Assembly (NCBI RefSeq): GCF_001698225.1
Contig: NZ_CP016594.1
Location: forward strand, 4,402,001 to 4,466,000
Source: Gordonia terrae
GTDB taxonomy: Bacteria > Actinomycetota > Actinomycetes > Mycobacteriales > Mycobacteriaceae
Length of the DNA: 64,000 bases
Direction of reading: 5' to 3'
The notes under the pieces are model-generated. The model was not told the origin of the DNA and did not search any database. It was given only the letters and a program-made list of their open reading frames with translations. Numbering within the stretch: position 1 is the stretch's first letter; every line of letters starts with the position of its first letter. The translations under genes were made by a program, and so were the position numbers. This document shows, one piece after another, positions 35,413 to 43,437 of the stretch.

Positions 35413-36284
35413 TCCGGTGTCTGCGGCAGCTTCACCTTCGCCGCACCGGGTTTCGCCGGGTTCGACGGCGGCGGGACCACCGGTCCGATGTCTCCGTCGG
35501 GAGCGTCGTCGAGATCGACGACGACCGGCGCATGATCGCTCGGTTTGCTGCCCTTGCGCGCCTTCCGGTCGATCCAGGCAGCGGCCACCCGCTCCGCTGC
35601 CGACGCACCGGCCAGGATCAGGTCGATCCGCATGCCCAGGTCCTTGTGGAACATGCCGGCGCGGTAGTCCCAGTAGCTGAAGACGCGGTCGTCGGGCCAG
35701 CGGTCGCGCACCACGTCGCGCAGGCCCATCGACGCGAAGGTCGCCAGCGCGGTCCGTTCCGCCGGGGTGACGTGCGTGTGTCCGACGTACGCGTCGGGGT
35801 CGAACACATCGGCGTCGGCCGGCGCGATGTTCATGTCGCCGCACAGGAGCGTCGTGGCCGGGTCGTCGATCGCGCGGGCGAGCGCCGCCAGCCACTCGAG
35901 TTTGTAGCCGTAATGGTCCGAGTCCGGAGACCGCCCGTTGGGTACGTACAGCGAGTGGATACGGAGCCCCCCGCACACCGCCGACACCGCCCGCGCCTCC
36001 AGGGTCGACGGGTCGGGGTAGCCGGGCATGCCGTCGAACCCGATGCGGACGTCGTCGAGGCCGACCCGCGACAACAGCGCCACCCCGTTCCACTGCCCCT
36101 GCCCCGCGTGCGCGATCTCGTAACCCCGCTCGGCGAGGTCGGCGCCCAGCGACTCGTGGAAGGCGGCATCGGAGAGTTTGGTCTCCTGCAGACACACGAC
36201 GTCTGGTCGGCGTTCGTCCAGCCACGGCAGCAGGCGCGGGATGCGCTGCTTCACCGAGTTCACATTCCAGGTCGCCACGCGCAT
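35409..36284 (-). CDS. xthA: exodeoxyribonuclease III
   Basis: A 291-residue AP endonuclease/3'-5' exonuclease of base excision repair. MRVATWNVNSVKQRIPRLL, CLQETKL with the metal-binding Glu, GDMNIAP, and the terminal KPSDHAPVVVDL with catalytic Asp-His are all intact. Beyond this the protein carries about 25 extra residues (Asp/Pro/Lys-rich) to its end. The ATG at 36284 begins exactly at the conserved MRVATWN. Confidence 0.93.
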   Translation of the reverse strand: MRVATWNVNSVKQRIPRLLPWLDERRPDVVCLQETKLSDAAFHESLGADLAERGYEIAHAGQGQWNGVALLSRVGLDDVRIGFDGMPGYPDPSTLEARAVSAVCGGLRIHSLYVPNGRSPDSDHYGYKLEWLAALARAIDDPATTLLCGDMNIAPADADVFDPDAYVGHTHVTPAERTALATFASMGLRDVVRDRWPDDRVFSYWDYRAGMFHKDLGMRIDLILAGASAAERVAAAWIDRKARKGSKPSDHAPVVVDLDDAPDGDIGPVVPPPSNPAKPGAAKVKLPQTPE

Positions 36285-36354
36285 GCGACCACGGTAGTAC
36301 GACCCGATCGGGCACCGGGGAGCGCCGAGCGGCGACCCGACCTTCCCTTCGACG

Positions 36355-36368
36355 GTGATGTGTGTCAC
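36355..36368. promoter_or_regulatory. CRP/GlxR-like half-palindrome GTGA-N6-TCAC
   Basis: GTGA-TGTGTG-TCAC fits the core of the CRP family consensus and lies in the 75-base divergent gap between xthA and the AcoR-type regulator. A second inverted repeat, TGTCAC-GTTG-GTGACA (36363-36378), overlaps it. Both overlap the proposed GTG start at 36360. Confidence 0.4.
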
Positions 36369-38009
36369 GTTGGTGACATCGACACACTGCACCGCACCTC
36401 CGACTCCGCGCCCCGACGTGCCGTCATCGAACACTCGTGGCGTCGGTCGGCGCTGTCGGGGGTACGCCCCGGGGACCGGACGCCGACGCAGGTCGAGGAC
36501 ATCGCCGCCGCCGATCCGCTACTCGATGCCGCGCGTCCGGTTCTCGACGATGCCGCCGCCCGCCTCGCCGACACCGACGTCTCGCTGCTTCTCGTCGACC
36601 ACGAGTGCCGGATGGTGACACGGGTCGCGTTCGGGACGACGGTGGAGCGCAGGCTCGATGCGATCGGCGCGTCGCCGGGTGTGCCGTTCGGCGAGGACGT
36701 CGTCGGCACCACGGCCCTCGGCACCCCGGCGGAGACCCGGGGCGGGATCGTCGTCAACAGCTCTGAGCACTACCTCGAACAGTTCAAGTCGATCAGCTGC
36801 TTCGGACAGCCGATCATCCACCCGGCGACCCGCAGGCTGGCCGGCATCATCTGCATGTCCGAGATCGCCGATCGCATCAACCCGCTCGCGATCCCCGTCG
36901 TCAACGGCATCGTCGCCGACATCGCCGACCGTCTGCTCGACCGCTCCCGCGCGCATCAGCGATGCGTCCTCGACGCATTCCAGCGCGCCGCCCCGCGACG
37001 CGACCTGGCCGTCGCCGCCATCGGCGACGATCTCCAGCTCACGAATGCCCTTGCCGCCGAACTCCTTTCCCCCACCGACATCGGCGCCCTGCGGATCGTC
37101 GCGACCGATCCCGCGCTCCGCGCGACGGTGCTGCCGCTCACCCTGGTGTCGGGCGCCGAGGTGGAGATCGCGGTCGAACCCGTGCCGGGCGCCTGCGGCG
37201 CCGCCCTGTTCCGGTTCCGGCCGGTCAGCGATCCACCCACGACGCGGTCCGCGCCGCCGACGGCCCCGTCGCGCACCAGCGTCGCGATCACCGGGGAGCC
37301 GGGCACCGGACGCAGCACCCACGCGACCGCGCTCGCCGCGGAGGCCGACCCGTCGGCGGTGATCGTCGACGTGGCCGACGAGATCATCAGCGGACGCCGT
37401 CCGGATATCCCCGCGTATGTCGGCCGCGCCCGGTCGATGAATGCACCGCTGGTCATCGACGGTGTCGACCTGCTCGACGCCCAGTCGGTCGCACTGCTCG
37501 GGCGCGTGGCGGTGTCGAGCTCACAGGAGTCACCGCTGATCGTCGTCGGCGGCCCTCGAGACCAGGCCGGCCCGGGAGTGGCCGCCCTCGTGGCGAGGTG
37601 TGCGACGAGGATCGATCTCGCCCCGCTGCGTCATCGGACCTCGGAGCTCGCGGCGATCGCGAGCAGCGCACTGACCGGCATCGATCCGGAGCTCTCGCTG
37701 TCCGGGCTGGCGACGGATGCGCTGCTGTGCGACGACTGGCCCGGCAACCTCACCGAACTCAACTCCGTGCTCCGGCAGGCGGCGGCGTCGTGCCGAGCAC
37801 GCGCCGCACGCGTCGTCGAGCCGTCCGACCTGCCACCCGCCTACCGGACGACCAGCCGGGCCGCGCACCTGTCCGGCCGGGAACAGGCCGAGCGCACGGC
37901 GATCGTCGAGGCGCTCGATCGGGCCAGGGGCAACAAGGTGCACGCGGCGAAGGATCTCGGCATCAGTAGGACGACGCTGTACTCGCGGATGCGCGCCCTG
38001 GACATCTGA
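36360..38009 (+). CDS. AcoR-type GAF/Fis transcriptional activator
   Basis: About 549 residues. The N-terminus (IEHSWRRSALSGVRP) is typical of AcoR-like activators; a GAF-like sensor spans about residues 60-200 (SPGVPFGEDVVGTTALGTP, VNSSEHYLEQFKSISCFGQPI). The AAA-like middle retains a P-loop (GEPGTGRST) but lacks GAFTGA, so it does not need sigma-54. The Fis-type helix-turn-helix at the end is NKVHAAKDLGISRTTLYSRMRAL. Relatives activate alcohol, diol or propane oxidation; the aldehyde/alcohol dehydrogenase pair at 39384-42066 is the obvious target. The start is uncertain. Confidence 0.82.
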   Translation: MCHVGDIDTLHRTSDSAPRRAVIEHSWRRSALSGVRPGDRTPTQVEDIAAADPLLDAARPVLDDAAARLADTDVSLLLVDHECRMVTRVAFGTTVERRLDAIGASPGVPFGEDVVGTTALGTPAETRGGIVVNSSEHYLEQFKSISCFGQPIIHPATRRLAGIICMSEIADRINPLAIPVVNGIVADIADRLLDRSRAHQRCVLDAFQRAAPRRDLAVAAIGDDLQLTNALAAELLSPTDIGALRIVATDPALRATVLPLTLVSGAEVEIAVEPVPGACGAALFRFRPVSDPPTTRSAPPTAPSRTSVAITGEPGTGRSTHATALAAEADPSAVIVDVADEIISGRRPDIPAYVGRARSMNAPLVIDGVDLLDAQSVALLGRVAVSSSQESPLIVVGGPRDQAGPGVAALVARCATRIDLAPLRHRTSELAAIASSALTGIDPELSLSGLATDALLCDDWPGNLTELNSVLRQAAASCRARAARVVEPSDLPPAYRTTSRAAHLSGREQAERTAIVEALDRARGNKVHAAKDLGISRTTLYSRMRALDI

Positions 38010-38018
38010 GCCGGCCGA

Positions 38019-39182
38019 CTACTGGGACACGGCGCCGGGGGACACGGCACTGGGAGGCACGGCACTGGGAGGCACGGCGCCGGGCGGCAGCGGGTCCCGC
38101 AGCGTCTGCCGAGCGAGCGCCGCGATGAGGTCGGTCCGGGTCACGATGCCGACCAGGGTCTGGCCCTCCAGTACCGGGACCGCGTCGCATCCGCTCTCCG
38201 CGAGCAGGGGCAGCAGGGCCCCGACCGGCGTTCCCGGGAAGGCGACGGCCGGTTCCGGCGACATCACATCCGCGGCGCGCAGCTCGACCCCGTCGGGACG
38301 CATCAGCCGGCGCACGAGATGGATCTGGAACACCACCCCGACGAACGTCCCCTCGCCCGAGATCACCGGCAGCGAGGTGAAGCCGTACTCGTCGAAGAGG
38401 GCCGCGACGTCCCGCAGCGAGGTCTCGGGGCCCACCGTCACCAGGTCTCGGGACATCACATCCGTCGCGGCGAGCGGACCCGCACGATGCCCGGCGGCCT
38501 GGAGCTCCGCAGCCCCGATGAGGCGTGCGAGGTCGGCGACACCGAGGTTGAGCGACTGCTCGTACCGATCGAGGATCCCGGTCAGTTCGTCTTCGTCGAG
38601 ACCGAGTCGGGCGGCCGGTGGGGGCGCGGCGTCGAAGCGGCGATACGGATAACGCCGCCCGGTCAGCCGTGCGTACCCGGCGGCGAGGACGACCAGCAGG
38701 AGTGTGCCGGCAAGGACCGGCGCGAGGACGAAACGGAAGCCCAGCGACTGGATCGTCTCCGGACTGAGCGCAGCCGTCATCGCCACCGCACCGGCAGGCG
38801 GATGAACCGCATGACATCCGATCATCAGTGCCACGGACAGCCCCACCGCCAGCGCCACCCGGAGCGCCGGCAGCGGAACGACAAGTGTCGCAGCCACTCC
38901 CACCGCCGCCGACACCGTGTTGCCCACCACCGCGGGCCACGGCTGCGCCAGCGGACTGTTCGGTGCGGCGAAGACGAGCACTGCGGTCGCGCCGAACGGT
39001 GCGATCAGGAAGAGCCCGGTCCGCAGGTCCACCTCAGACGCGGCGAGCACCAGGCCGACGAGTCCGAGCGCGACCCCGGCGCCGGCCCCCGCCCGAAGCG
39101 CCTCACGGACCGAGAGACCCCCGGTCGCCGGACCGAGGCCACGCAGGGCTGCACCGACCCTGCCAGCTGGGCGCACGTTCAC
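38019..39182 (-). CDS. HPP family membrane protein with CBS pair
   Basis: A 387-residue protein. The N-terminal half is an HPP-type membrane domain with about five helices and the signature GCHAVHPPAGAVAM near residue 130. Two CBS repeats follow (ATDVMSRDLVTVGPETSLRDVA and ADVMSPEPAVAFPGTPVGA), which usually bind adenine nucleotides. The last 22 residues are PPGAVPPSAVPPSAVSPGAVSQ, encoded by four 15-base tandem repeats. The GTG at 39182 has GGAGG six bases upstream. HPP proteins are linked to nitrite transport in other organisms; transport substrate here is unknown. Confidence 0.83.
   Translation of the reverse strand: MNVRPAGRVGAALRGLGPATGGLSVREALRAGAGAGVALGLVGLVLAASEVDLRTGLFLIAPFGATAVLVFAAPNSPLAQPWPAVVGNTVSAAVGVAATLVVPLPALRVALAVGLSVALMIGCHAVHPPAGAVAMTAALSPETIQSLGFRFVLAPVLAGTLLLVVLAAGYARLTGRRYPYRRFDAAPPPAARLGLDEDELTGILDRYEQSLNLGVADLARLIGAAELQAAGHRAGPLAATDVMSRDLVTVGPETSLRDVAALFDEYGFTSLPVISGEGTFVGVVFQIHLVRRLMRPDGVELRAADVMSPEPAVAFPGTPVGALLPLLAESGCDAVPVLEGQTLVGIVTRTDLIAALARQTLRDPLPPGAVPPSAVPPSAVSPGAVSQ
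38026..38085 (-). repeat. four 15-base tandem repeats at the 3' end of the HPP-CBS gene
   Basis: Copies of GGCACGGCACTGGGA with small changes start at 38026, 38041, 38056 and 38071. The period is a multiple of three, so they encode five-residue units of the P-P-S-A-V kind and can change copy number without frameshift. Confidence 0.85.
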
Positions 39183-39269
39183 TCTGCTCCTCCGGAGGTC
39201 GCTGATTCGTCGGCGTCTCACGGTAGCGACGGCACCGATGCCGGCCGCCGGGGCCCCTGTACAGCCCAG

Positions 39270-39288
39270 GTGTTCAGTTTCTGGACAC
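39270..39288. promoter_or_regulatory. inverted repeat upstream of the aldehyde/alcohol dehydrogenase operon
   Basis: GTGTTCAG-TTT-CTGGACAC is an interrupted palindrome with seven of eight pairs, about 95 bases before the aldehyde dehydrogenase start and 88 bases ahead of the HPP-CBS start. The distance suits an upstream activating site, and the neighbouring AcoR-type regulator is the natural candidate. Confidence 0.45.
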
Positions 39289-39383
39289 GGCGGCACCTCG
39301 GAACGGTGAGAGAAATAAGTCAGGTCGCATATGACCCAGATCACTTCGACCAACCGCCGACTTCGTCCCGCTCAGGAGGCCTC

Positions 39384-40898
39384 ATGACCGCCGTCGCACC
39401 CGACACCGCCCAGCACACCGCCCTGCACCCGCGTGTTCGCGACTTCATCTCCGCCGACCGCCCGATGCTGATCGGCGGTGACTGGGTGTCGTCGGCGTCG
39501 GGGCGCACCTTCGAGACCATCGATCCCGCCACGGCACGCCCGATCACCTCGGTCGCGCACGGCGACGCGGCCGACATCGACCGCGCGGTCCGCGCCGCGC
39601 GCCAAGCCTTCGACGACGGTCCCTGGACCCGGATGAAGCCCAATGAGCGCGAGCGCCTGCTCTGGCGGGTCGGCGACATCCTCACCGAACGCGCCGAGGA
39701 GTTCGGTCAGCTCGAGGCGCTCGACAACGGCAAGGCGGCCACCATCGCCGCGGCGGTCGACACCAACTGGTCCGCCGACATCTTCCGCTACAACGCGGGC
39801 CTCGCCACCAAGATCACCGGGTCCACGGTCGACGTCTCGATGCCGTTCGTGCCCGGCGGCGAATTCCACGCGTACACCCTGCGCGAGCCGGTCGGCGTGT
39901 GCGGCCTGATCGTGCCGTGGAACTTCCCGCTGCTGATGGCCGCGTTCAAGCTGGCTCCCGCACTGGCGGCCGGCAACACCGTCATCCTCAAGCCGGCCGA
40001 GCAGACCCCGCTGACAGCCCTGCTCCTCGGCGAGGTGTTCCAAGAGGCCGGCTTCCCGCCGGGAGTGGTCAACATCGTCACCGGTTACGGCGAGGCCGGA
40101 GCCGCGCTCGCCGCGCACGACGACGTCGACAAGATCGCCTTCACCGGTTCGACCGAGGTCGGCAAGAAGATCGTCGATGCCGCCAAGGGCAACCTCAAGA
40201 AGGTGTCGCTGGAACTCGGCGGCAAGAGCCCCAACATCGTGTTCGCCGACGCGGACTTCGAGAAGGCGGTGGCCGGGTCGGTGGCCGCATGGATGTTCAA
40301 CCACGGCCAGTGCTGTGTCGCCGGGACACGACTGTTCGTCGAACGGCCCATCTTCGACGACTTCACCGCAGCCGTCGCCGAGGCCGCGTCCCAGGCCAAG
40401 ATCGGCCCCGGCCTCGATCCGACGACCGAACTGGGTCCGCTGGTCAGCCAGGAACAGTTCGATCGCGTGTCGGGATATCTCTCGGCCGGCCTCGCCGACG
40501 GGGCACGAGCACTGACCGGTGGAAAGCGTTGGGGCGATGAGGGATTCTTCATCGAACCGACCGTCTTCGTCGACGTCGAGCCGAGCTTCTCGATCGTGCA
40601 GGAGGAGATCTTCGGTCCCGTCGTCGCCGCCATGCCCTTCGACGCGGACACCGGTGTCGCGGCCGCCGCCAACGACTCCATCTACGGTCTGGCAGCGGGC
40701 ATCTGGACCACCGACCTGTCCAAGGCGCATCGGACCGCTCGGCAGATCAAGGCCGGCTCGGTGTGGGTGAACCAGTACAACGGCTTCGACACGGCCATGC
40801 CGTTCGGCGGCTACAAGCAGTCGGGCTGGGGACGCGAACTCGGCTCGTCGGCCATCGAGCTCTACACCCAGACCAAGGCCGTCAACATCTCGCTCTGA
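39384..40898 (+). CDS. NAD-dependent aldehyde dehydrogenase
   Basis: A 504-residue ALDH. Asn in PWNFPLLMA, Glu in LELGGKSPNIV and the catalytic Cys in FNHGQCCVAGTR are in place, with FTGSTEVGK for NAD binding and PFGGYKQSGWGRELG near the end. It oxidises aldehydes to acids. CAGGAGGCCTC precedes the ATG. The NDMA-dependent alcohol dehydrogenase gene follows 49 bases later, so alcohol to aldehyde to acid is the likely route. Confidence 0.93.
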   Translation: MTAVAPDTAQHTALHPRVRDFISADRPMLIGGDWVSSASGRTFETIDPATARPITSVAHGDAADIDRAVRAARQAFDDGPWTRMKPNERERLLWRVGDILTERAEEFGQLEALDNGKAATIAAAVDTNWSADIFRYNAGLATKITGSTVDVSMPFVPGGEFHAYTLREPVGVCGLIVPWNFPLLMAAFKLAPALAAGNTVILKPAEQTPLTALLLGEVFQEAGFPPGVVNIVTGYGEAGAALAAHDDVDKIAFTGSTEVGKKIVDAAKGNLKKVSLELGGKSPNIVFADADFEKAVAGSVAAWMFNHGQCCVAGTRLFVERPIFDDFTAAVAEAASQAKIGPGLDPTTELGPLVSQEQFDRVSGYLSAGLADGARALTGGKRWGDEGFFIEPTVFVDVEPSFSIVQEEIFGPVVAAMPFDADTGVAAAANDSIYGLAAGIWTTDLSKAHRTARQIKAGSVWVNQYNGFDTAMPFGGYKQSGWGRELGSSAIELYTQTKAVNISL

Positions 40899-40947
40899 CC
40901 CCCACGTCGCATTTCCGCACTCCCGTAACACGTTAGGAGCACCACCC

Positions 40948-42066
40948 ATGTCACTCACCACCAAGGCCGCCGTCCTCACCGGACCCGGAAAGCCGTTCGA
41001 GATCGTCGAACTCGACCTCGACGAGCCCCGCCAGGGCGAGGTGCTGATCAAGTACACCGCGGCCGGCCTGTGCCACTCCGATCTCCATCTCACCGACGGC
41101 GACCTCCCGCCCCGCTATCCCATCGTGGGCGGCCACGAGGGTTCGGGCATCATCGAGGCGGTCGGCCCCGGGGTCACCAAGGTCAAGCCGGGCGACCACG
41201 TGGTGTGCAGCTTCATCCCGAACTGCGGGACCTGCCGCTACTGCTCCACCGGCCGGCAGAACCTCTGCGACATGGGCGCCACCATTCTCGAGGGATCGAT
41301 GCCCGACGGCACATTCCGATTCCACGGCGGCGGTGACGATTTCGGTGCCATGTGCATGCTCGGCACCTTCGCCGAACGCGCGACGATCTCGCAGCACTCG
41401 GTCGTCAAGGTCGACGAGTGGTTGCCGCTCGACAAGGCGGTCCTCGTCGGTTGCGGCGTTCCGTCCGGCTGGGGCACGTCCGTGTACGCGGGCGGCGTAC
41501 GCGCCGGTGACACGGTGGTCATCTACGGCATCGGTGGACTGGGCATCAACGCGGTCCAGGGTGCGGTCTCGGCGGGTGCCAAGTACATCGTGGTCGTCGA
41601 CCCCGTCGCGCTCAAGCGGGACACCGCGCTGAAATTCGGTGCGACACATGCCTTCGCCGACGCCGCCGAGGCCGCGGAGAAGGTCAACGAGCTGACCTGG
41701 GGACAGGGCGCCGACCAGGCCCTCATCCTCGTCGGCACGGTCGACGCCGAGGTGGTGGCGAATGCGACCGCCGTGGTCGGCAAGGGCGGCACCGTGGTGA
41801 TCACCGGGCTCGCCGACCCGACGAAGCTGACCGTGCAGGTCTCCGGAACCGATCTGACCCTCAACCAGAAGACGATCAAGGGCAGTCTGTTCGGCTCGGC
41901 CAACCCGCAGTACGACATCGTCAAACTGTTGCGCCTGTACGACGCCGGGCAACTCAAGCTCGACGAACTGGTCACGCAGACCTACACCCTCGACCAGGTC
42001 AACGACGGATACCAGGATCTGCGCGACGGCAAGAACATCCGCGGGGTCATCATCCACGCGGAGTGA
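40948..42066 (+). CDS. NDMA-dependent (mycofactocin-type) alcohol dehydrogenase
   Basis: A 372-residue zinc medium-chain dehydrogenase. Catalytic zinc ligands are in GLCHSDLH and GGHEGSG, structural zinc cysteines in CGTCRYCSTGRQNLC, and the NAD site is GIGGLGINAVQGA. The insertion CDMGATILEGSMPDGTFRFHGGGDDFGAMCMLGTFAE is that of the NDMA-dependent class, which keeps its NAD bound and needs mycofactocin as external acceptor. It thus depends on the mft cluster at 5.6-15.5 kb. AGGAGCACCACCC precedes the ATG. Confidence 0.9.
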   Translation: MSLTTKAAVLTGPGKPFEIVELDLDEPRQGEVLIKYTAAGLCHSDLHLTDGDLPPRYPIVGGHEGSGIIEAVGPGVTKVKPGDHVVCSFIPNCGTCRYCSTGRQNLCDMGATILEGSMPDGTFRFHGGGDDFGAMCMLGTFAERATISQHSVVKVDEWLPLDKAVLVGCGVPSGWGTSVYAGGVRAGDTVVIYGIGGLGINAVQGAVSAGAKYIVVVDPVALKRDTALKFGATHAFADAAEAAEKVNELTWGQGADQALILVGTVDAEVVANATAVVGKGGTVVITGLADPTKLTVQVSGTDLTLNQKTIKGSLFGSANPQYDIVKLLRLYDAGQLKLDELVTQTYTLDQVNDGYQDLRDGKNIRGVIIHAE

Positions 42067-42174
42067 GACCCGGTCGGTTCGCCCGAGGTGCCGTCTCCCT
42101 CGGGCGAACCGGCCACCCACCTCGACCGGTCAAGGTGCCGGTCATCGCGGGACGGAAGTGCTTGAATCATCGAT

Positions 42175-42798
42175 GTGACCGCAACCTGGTGGATACGCCT
42201 GCTCCGCATCGCCTTCGCCGCACTGGGCGTCAGCGCTCTGGTGTACCAGGCCGCCCTGCGCCACGGCGACGCCGGATTCACCCTCGCGAACTTCTTCAGC
42301 TATTTCACGGTGCTGAGCAACATCGTCGCCGCGCTCGTCCTGCTCGCCGGCGGTCTCTTCGCGCCCAGCACGCCGATGTGGGAGTGGCTTCGCGGGGCGG
42401 CCACCACCTGCATGGTGATCACCGGCATCGTCTACGCACTACTGCTGCAGGGAATCGACGTCGACGTCACCTACGCCTGGGTCAACGACGTACTCCATCG
42501 CGTCATCCCGCTCGTGATGCTGCTGGACTGGATCGTGGTACGCGCCCGCCGACTACCGGAGCGCGCGTGGCTGACCTGGCTCGCGATCCCGCTCGTGTAC
42601 GGCGTCTACACACTGATCCGCGGCCCGATCGTGGACTGGTACCCCTACCCGTTCATCGACCCACGTGGACAGGGCTATCTGTCGATGACGATCTCGCTCG
42701 TCGTCGTGTTCGTCGGCATGGCGTTCATGTCGTTCGGTGTGTACTGGGCGGGCACCCGGGGTCGGCGACCCGACCGCGACGAGGCCGACGCGGGCTAG
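42175..42798 (+). CDS. Pr6Pr family (FAR-17a-like) membrane protein
   Basis: A 207-residue protein with six predicted membrane helices. TLANFFSYFTVLSNIVAALVLLAGG near residue 36, NDVLHRVIPLVMLLDWIV near residue 105 and PLVYGVYTLIRGPIVDWYPYPFIDP near residue 140 are the family signature. A histidine in LHRVIP and aromatic loops are conserved in related lipid hydrolases, but bacterial members have no known role. The GTG start at 42175 is supported by the hydrophobic N-terminus. It converges with a TetR gene, overlapping by four bases. Confidence 0.8.
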   Translation: MTATWWIRLLRIAFAALGVSALVYQAALRHGDAGFTLANFFSYFTVLSNIVAALVLLAGGLFAPSTPMWEWLRGAATTCMVITGIVYALLLQGIDVDVTYAWVNDVLHRVIPLVMLLDWIVVRARRLPERAWLTWLAIPLVYGVYTLIRGPIVDWYPYPFIDPRGQGYLSMTISLVVVFVGMAFMSFGVYWAGTRGRRPDRDEADAG

Positions 42799-43424
42799 TC
42801 GCTCCCGAGCGCAGCGACGAGTTGCGCCGACCACGTGTCGACGACCAGTGCTCGCCGGGCCGAGTCGTCGGACAGCGTGTCCGCCAGGCCCAGTCCGCGC
42901 GCCATGTCGAGCGTCGCCTGCACGAGTCGAAAGCCGGTCTCGTCGTCCGGGGACACCCCCATCGCGGCCATCGTCCGCTGATGGGCCGCCCGGGCGAACT
43001 TCGCCTCCAGGGGCAGGATGAGCCGGCGCAGTGCGGGATCGGACGCGGCGGCGGCCCAGACCTGCAGGGCGGCTTTGAATTCGGTGCCGGTGTAGACGTC
43101 CACGGCCCGCTGGACGGCGCGGATGACCCGGCTCGGGGTCACCCCGTCCGCTCGCTCCGACGAGGCGTCGGGCGCCCCGCCGGTCGCACGGGTCATGTCC
43201 TCGAAGACCTGCTCGAGCGCGGCGGTGATGAGGGTCTCGCGTGTCGGGAAATGGTGTTGCGCAGCGCCGCGGGACACTCCGGCGCGTTCGGCGACCGCGG
43301 CCACGGTGGCGGCCGACCAACCGTCTGCGGCCAGCGCGTCGACCGTGGACCGCAGCAGGCGCTCGCGGGTCAGGCGCGAGCGTTCCTGCTGCGGCGAACG
43401 GGCATTCGCCGACGACGCGGTCAT
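42795..43424 (-). CDS. TetR family regulator of an acyl-CoA dehydrogenase operon
   Basis: A 209-residue TetR protein with helix-turn-helix ALAADGWSAATVAAVAERAGVSRGAAQHHFPTRETLITAAL. The AQHHF variant is shared by TetRs that control acyl-CoA catabolism. It is the last gene of an operon with two acyl-CoA dehydrogenases, 13 bases after the second. The perfect palindrome at 46714-46731, ahead of the first gene, is a likely site of autoregulation. Confidence 0.87.
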   Translation of the reverse strand: MTASSANARSPQQERSRLTRERLLRSTVDALAADGWSAATVAAVAERAGVSRGAAQHHFPTRETLITAALEQVFEDMTRATGGAPDASSERADGVTPSRVIRAVQRAVDVYTGTEFKAALQVWAAAASDPALRRLILPLEAKFARAAHQRTMAAMGVSPDDETGFRLVQATLDMARGLGLADTLSDDSARRALVVDTWSAQLVAALGSD

Positions 43425-43437
43425 CAGACTCCGGACC

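Noticed and set aside
40924..40937. Possible KstR box ahead of the NDMA-dependent alcohol dehydrogenase (CGTAACACGTTAGG)
   Set aside because: The AAC and GTT cores are present, but both outer fixed positions differ from T and A, and the site overlaps the ribosome-binding region; probably chance.
39372..41093. 573-codon minus-strand frame opposite the aldehyde dehydrogenase
   Set aside because: Antisense artefact; the plus strand encodes a complete ALDH.
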